64,000 nucleotides of DNA, from the NCBI RefSeq assembly GCF_004402535.1, contig NZ_SOEY01000007.1:1-64000 (forward strand), read 5' to 3'. Origin of the DNA: Cryobacterium glaciale (lineage in GTDB: Bacteria; Actinomycetota; Actinomycetes; Actinomycetales; Microbacteriaceae). Both the position numbers and the translations under genes were made by a program. Positions 62,014 through 64,000 of the stretch are shown in pieces (within the stretch, counting starts at the first letter, position 1; every line of letters begins with the position of its first letter). The notes beneath the pieces were generated by a model. That model searched no databases, was not told where the DNA came from, and saw nothing but the letters and a program-made list of their open reading frames with translations.

Positions 62014-63665
62014 GCGAGACTGCCGCTTCCGTTCCGGCTCCGCTCGCTGCGCCGCGCACCGACCTCACCGACGGTGAATGGCACCGGCTGCACCCAGCGA
62101 CGCCGGTTTTGCGGGGCGGCATCTTCATGGTGGCCATCATCGGCTTCATCATCGCCAACCTGCGCGAGCGACTCATCGACCTGTTCCTGGGTGAGGAGAA
62201 CTATCGGGGCGATCCGATCGACGCGATCTACGAGCGCGGAGTCACCGGTTGGGCCCTGCTGATCCTGGCCGGGGTGCTTCTGGTCATCATCGGGGTGTTC
62301 TACCTGTCCTGGCGAATGCACACCTTTCGGGTGACCGGCGAGATCGTCGAAGTGCGCAGCGGCGTGGTTTTTCGCAGCAACCGCAAGGCACGCCTCGACC
62401 GGGTGCAGGGCGTCAACCTGGCCCGGCCGTTCGTTCCCCGGCTGTTCGGTGCGGCCCGGCTGGACGTGACGGTCGCCGGACAGGACGGCAACGTGCAGCT
62501 CGCCTATCTCGGCTCGAAGCTCGCGGATGACCTGCGCCGCGACATCCTGCACCTCGCCTCTGGCCTGCGTCAGGCCAAACGGCCCGCCGAGGATCCCGCA
62601 GCGATCGACGCAGAGTGGACCGCCGCGCCGCCCCTGATCGGCCCGGTCAACGTACCCGTCGCCCACTCGGCCTTCGGCGACGTCGCGAGCGCTCGCTTGA
62701 CCGCGTTTCGGACTCCGGAACTGGACCCCGATGCTGCACCGCCCGAATCGGTCGTGCGCATTCCGCCTGGTCGACTGATCGGATCGATCGTGCTCAGCGG
62801 CTTCACCGTCTTCCTCCTGCTGGCCGGCATCGGTCTCATCGTCAGCGTGTTCGCCGGCAGCAGCGGCTGGGTGCTCGTGGCGGTGCTGCCGGGCCTCATC
62901 GGCAGTGTCGGCTACTACTTCTCCCGTATCGCCAAGACCTTGCGGTTCAGTATCGCGGGCACGAGCGATGGCGTGCGCATCGGCTTCGGGCTGCTGTCGA
63001 CGAGCAGCCAAACCCTGCCTCCCGGTCGCATCCACGCGATCAAGGTGTCCCAGCCCATTCTCTGGCGTCGTTTCGGTTGGTGGCAGATCAACTTCAACAC
63101 GGCCGGACAGGCGTCTGGCGGCAGTACGACCACCACGACGCGCGCCACCCTCCTGCCGGTCGGCACCCTCGCCGACGTCGAAAAGGTACTTCAACTGGCG
63201 TTGCCCGGGTTTGACACCGACAGGCAACGCGCCCTAGTCGAAAACGGCCTGCTCGGCGGTCGCAAGCGCGACGCCGGCGTCGCCGACTTCTTCAGCAATG
63301 CTCCCGCCCGCGCCGTCTGGCTGCGCCCGTTCTCATGGTGGCGCACCGGCTGGGCGGTCTCGGAAAACCTCGCCCTGATTCGCCGCGGAGTGCTCTCACG
63401 GGACCTGATCATGGTGCCCCTGGCCCGGATGCAGAGTGTACGCGTTAGCCAGGGACCGATTCGCCGGCGCCTGCGCCTCGCGTCGGCCGATCTGCTCACG
63501 GTCTCCGGGCCGGTGACCGCCTCGCTCAGCGTCATCGACGTGGATGAAACACTGGTCTTGTTTGAGTGGATGTCGACCGGTGCGGTGCGGTCGGCACTCG
63601 CCGACACCAGCCACCATTGGAGCCGCGCCGAGCCGACGGCCCACGACGAGGAAGCAGCGGAATGA
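62010..63665 (+). CDS. multi-PH-domain (bPH2) membrane protein, long
   Basis: A 551-residue YdbT-like protein. Two transmembrane pairs (about 33-55/75-95 and 255-275/280-300) separate bPH2 modules. Module 1 has RVTGEIVEVRSGVVFRSNR, then ARLDRVQGVNLARPFVPRL; module 2 has GVRIGFGLLSTSSQTLPPGR, then IHAIKVSQPILWRRFG; module 3 has ENLALIRRGVLSRDLIMVPL, then ARMQSVRVSQGPIRRRL. GTG start overlaps the preceding stop (GTGA). In Bacillus, YdbS/YdbT relate to resistance against bacteriocins; here function is unknown. Confidence 0.88.
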   Translation: MSETAASVPAPLAAPRTDLTDGEWHRLHPATPVLRGGIFMVAIIGFIIANLRERLIDLFLGEENYRGDPIDAIYERGVTGWALLILAGVLLVIIGVFYLSWRMHTFRVTGEIVEVRSGVVFRSNRKARLDRVQGVNLARPFVPRLFGAARLDVTVAGQDGNVQLAYLGSKLADDLRRDILHLASGLRQAKRPAEDPAAIDAEWTAAPPLIGPVNVPVAHSAFGDVASARLTAFRTPELDPDAAPPESVVRIPPGRLIGSIVLSGFTVFLLLAGIGLIVSVFAGSSGWVLVAVLPGLIGSVGYYFSRIAKTLRFSIAGTSDGVRIGFGLLSTSSQTLPPGRIHAIKVSQPILWRRFGWWQINFNTAGQASGGSTTTTTRATLLPVGTLADVEKVLQLALPGFDTDRQRALVENGLLGGRKRDAGVADFFSNAPARAVWLRPFSWWRTGWAVSENLALIRRGVLSRDLIMVPLARMQSVRVSQGPIRRRLRLASADLLTVSGPVTASLSVIDVDETLVLFEWMSTGAVRSALADTSHHWSRAEPTAHDEEAAE

Positions 63666-64000
63666 ACGAGAAACCCGGACGCCTCGGCGTCGGAATCATC
63701 GGCGCCGGCCACGTCGGCCCCATTCTCGGGGCAGCCCTCGCCGGCGCCGGGCACGCGATCGTCGGCATCTCGGCGATCTCCCGGGCCAGCCGGGACCGTG
63801 CCGAAGCCATTCTGCCGCTCGTTCCCATTCTGACCGTGCCCGAGGTCGTCGAACGCAGTGAACTGGTCATCATCGCGGTGCCTGACGCCCAGCTGGAAAG
63901 TCTCGTGCAGGGCCTCGCCGCGACGAACACCTGGCAGCCCGGCCAGCTCGTGCTGCATACCTCCGCCCGCTACGGCACCGCAGTGCTCGCCCCGGCGCAG
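63662..64000 (+). CDS. Rossmann-fold oxidoreductase-like protein (DUF2520 type), 5' part
   Basis: The first 113 residues are present; the gene runs past the window. LGVGIIGAGHVGPILGAALAGAG near residue 8 is a dinucleotide-binding fold (seen as GAGHVG), followed by LVIIAVPDAQLESLV and LVLHTSARYG. This matches Rossmann-like/DUF2520 proteins that precede panC in actinobacterial fol operons. ATGA overlap with the PH gene. Pantothenate link is inference from usual gene order. Confidence 0.8.
   Translation, partial: MNEKPGRLGVGIIGAGHVGPILGAALAGAGHAIVGISAISRASRDRAEAILPLVPILTVPEVVERSELVIIAVPDAQLESLVQGLAATNTWQPGQLVLHTSARYGTAVLAPAQ

Overview
This is a high-GC Gram-positive chromosome segment, most likely from an actinobacterium of the Microbacteriaceae (a Cryobacterium-like genome is my best guess, not proven). 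The grounds are the GC-rich codon use, frequent GTG starts, the block ftsH-folE-folP-folB-folK-DUF3180-PH-PH, actinobacterial paa genes with a TetR-type PaaR, and a strongly over-used word GCGGATGCC/GGCATCCGC.

Layout. 1-165: 3' end of a 5S rRNA gene with two tandem terminators. 0.3-7.6 kb: phenylacetate catabolism, with paaI-paaK-tetR leftward and paaA-B-C-D-E-G rightward around a shared control region that carries a near-consensus PaaR operator. 7.6-11 kb: an EamA transporter and a three-gene copper module (His-rich membrane protein, YcnI, CopC-like). 11-20.3 kb: RecQ, an acyl-CoA oxidase, an ABC exporter with its own histidine kinase and response regulator, and a prolyl aminopeptidase.

20.3-46.9 kb is the most distinctive part: a large exopolysaccharide or cell-wall-glycan locus. 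It encodes a WbaP-type initiating transferase, at least seven glycosyltransferases, a flippase, a polymerase, a Wzz/tyrosine-kinase fusion, two O-acyltransferases, a cytidylyltransferase and a CDP-alcohol phosphotransferase. Interleaved are four large exported proteins: two paralogous beta-helix proteins and two paralogous beta-propeller proteins, one of 1195 residues with LamG-like and PKD domains. Several intergenic regions carry a CCCC-N4-6-GGGG palindrome. I infer a polymer with acyl and perhaps phospho-alcohol decorations and a dedicated secreted matrix.

47.3-51.3 kb: a dipeptidase, a 26-codon membrane peptide, a CHRD-like secreted protein, then a decayed mobile element. The latter holds a serine-recombinase HTH remnant and a tyrosine-recombinase remnant whose catalytic Tyr codon is TAG, abutting the 3' end of tRNA-Phe in a tRNA Glu-Asp-Phe cluster. 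51.5-54.4 kb: two coiled-coil peptidoglycan hydrolases (M23 and NlpC/P60). 54.4-64 kb: ppa, tilS, hpt, ftsH, the folate genes, DUF3180, two PH-domain membrane proteins and the start of a Rossmann-fold protein cut by the window end.
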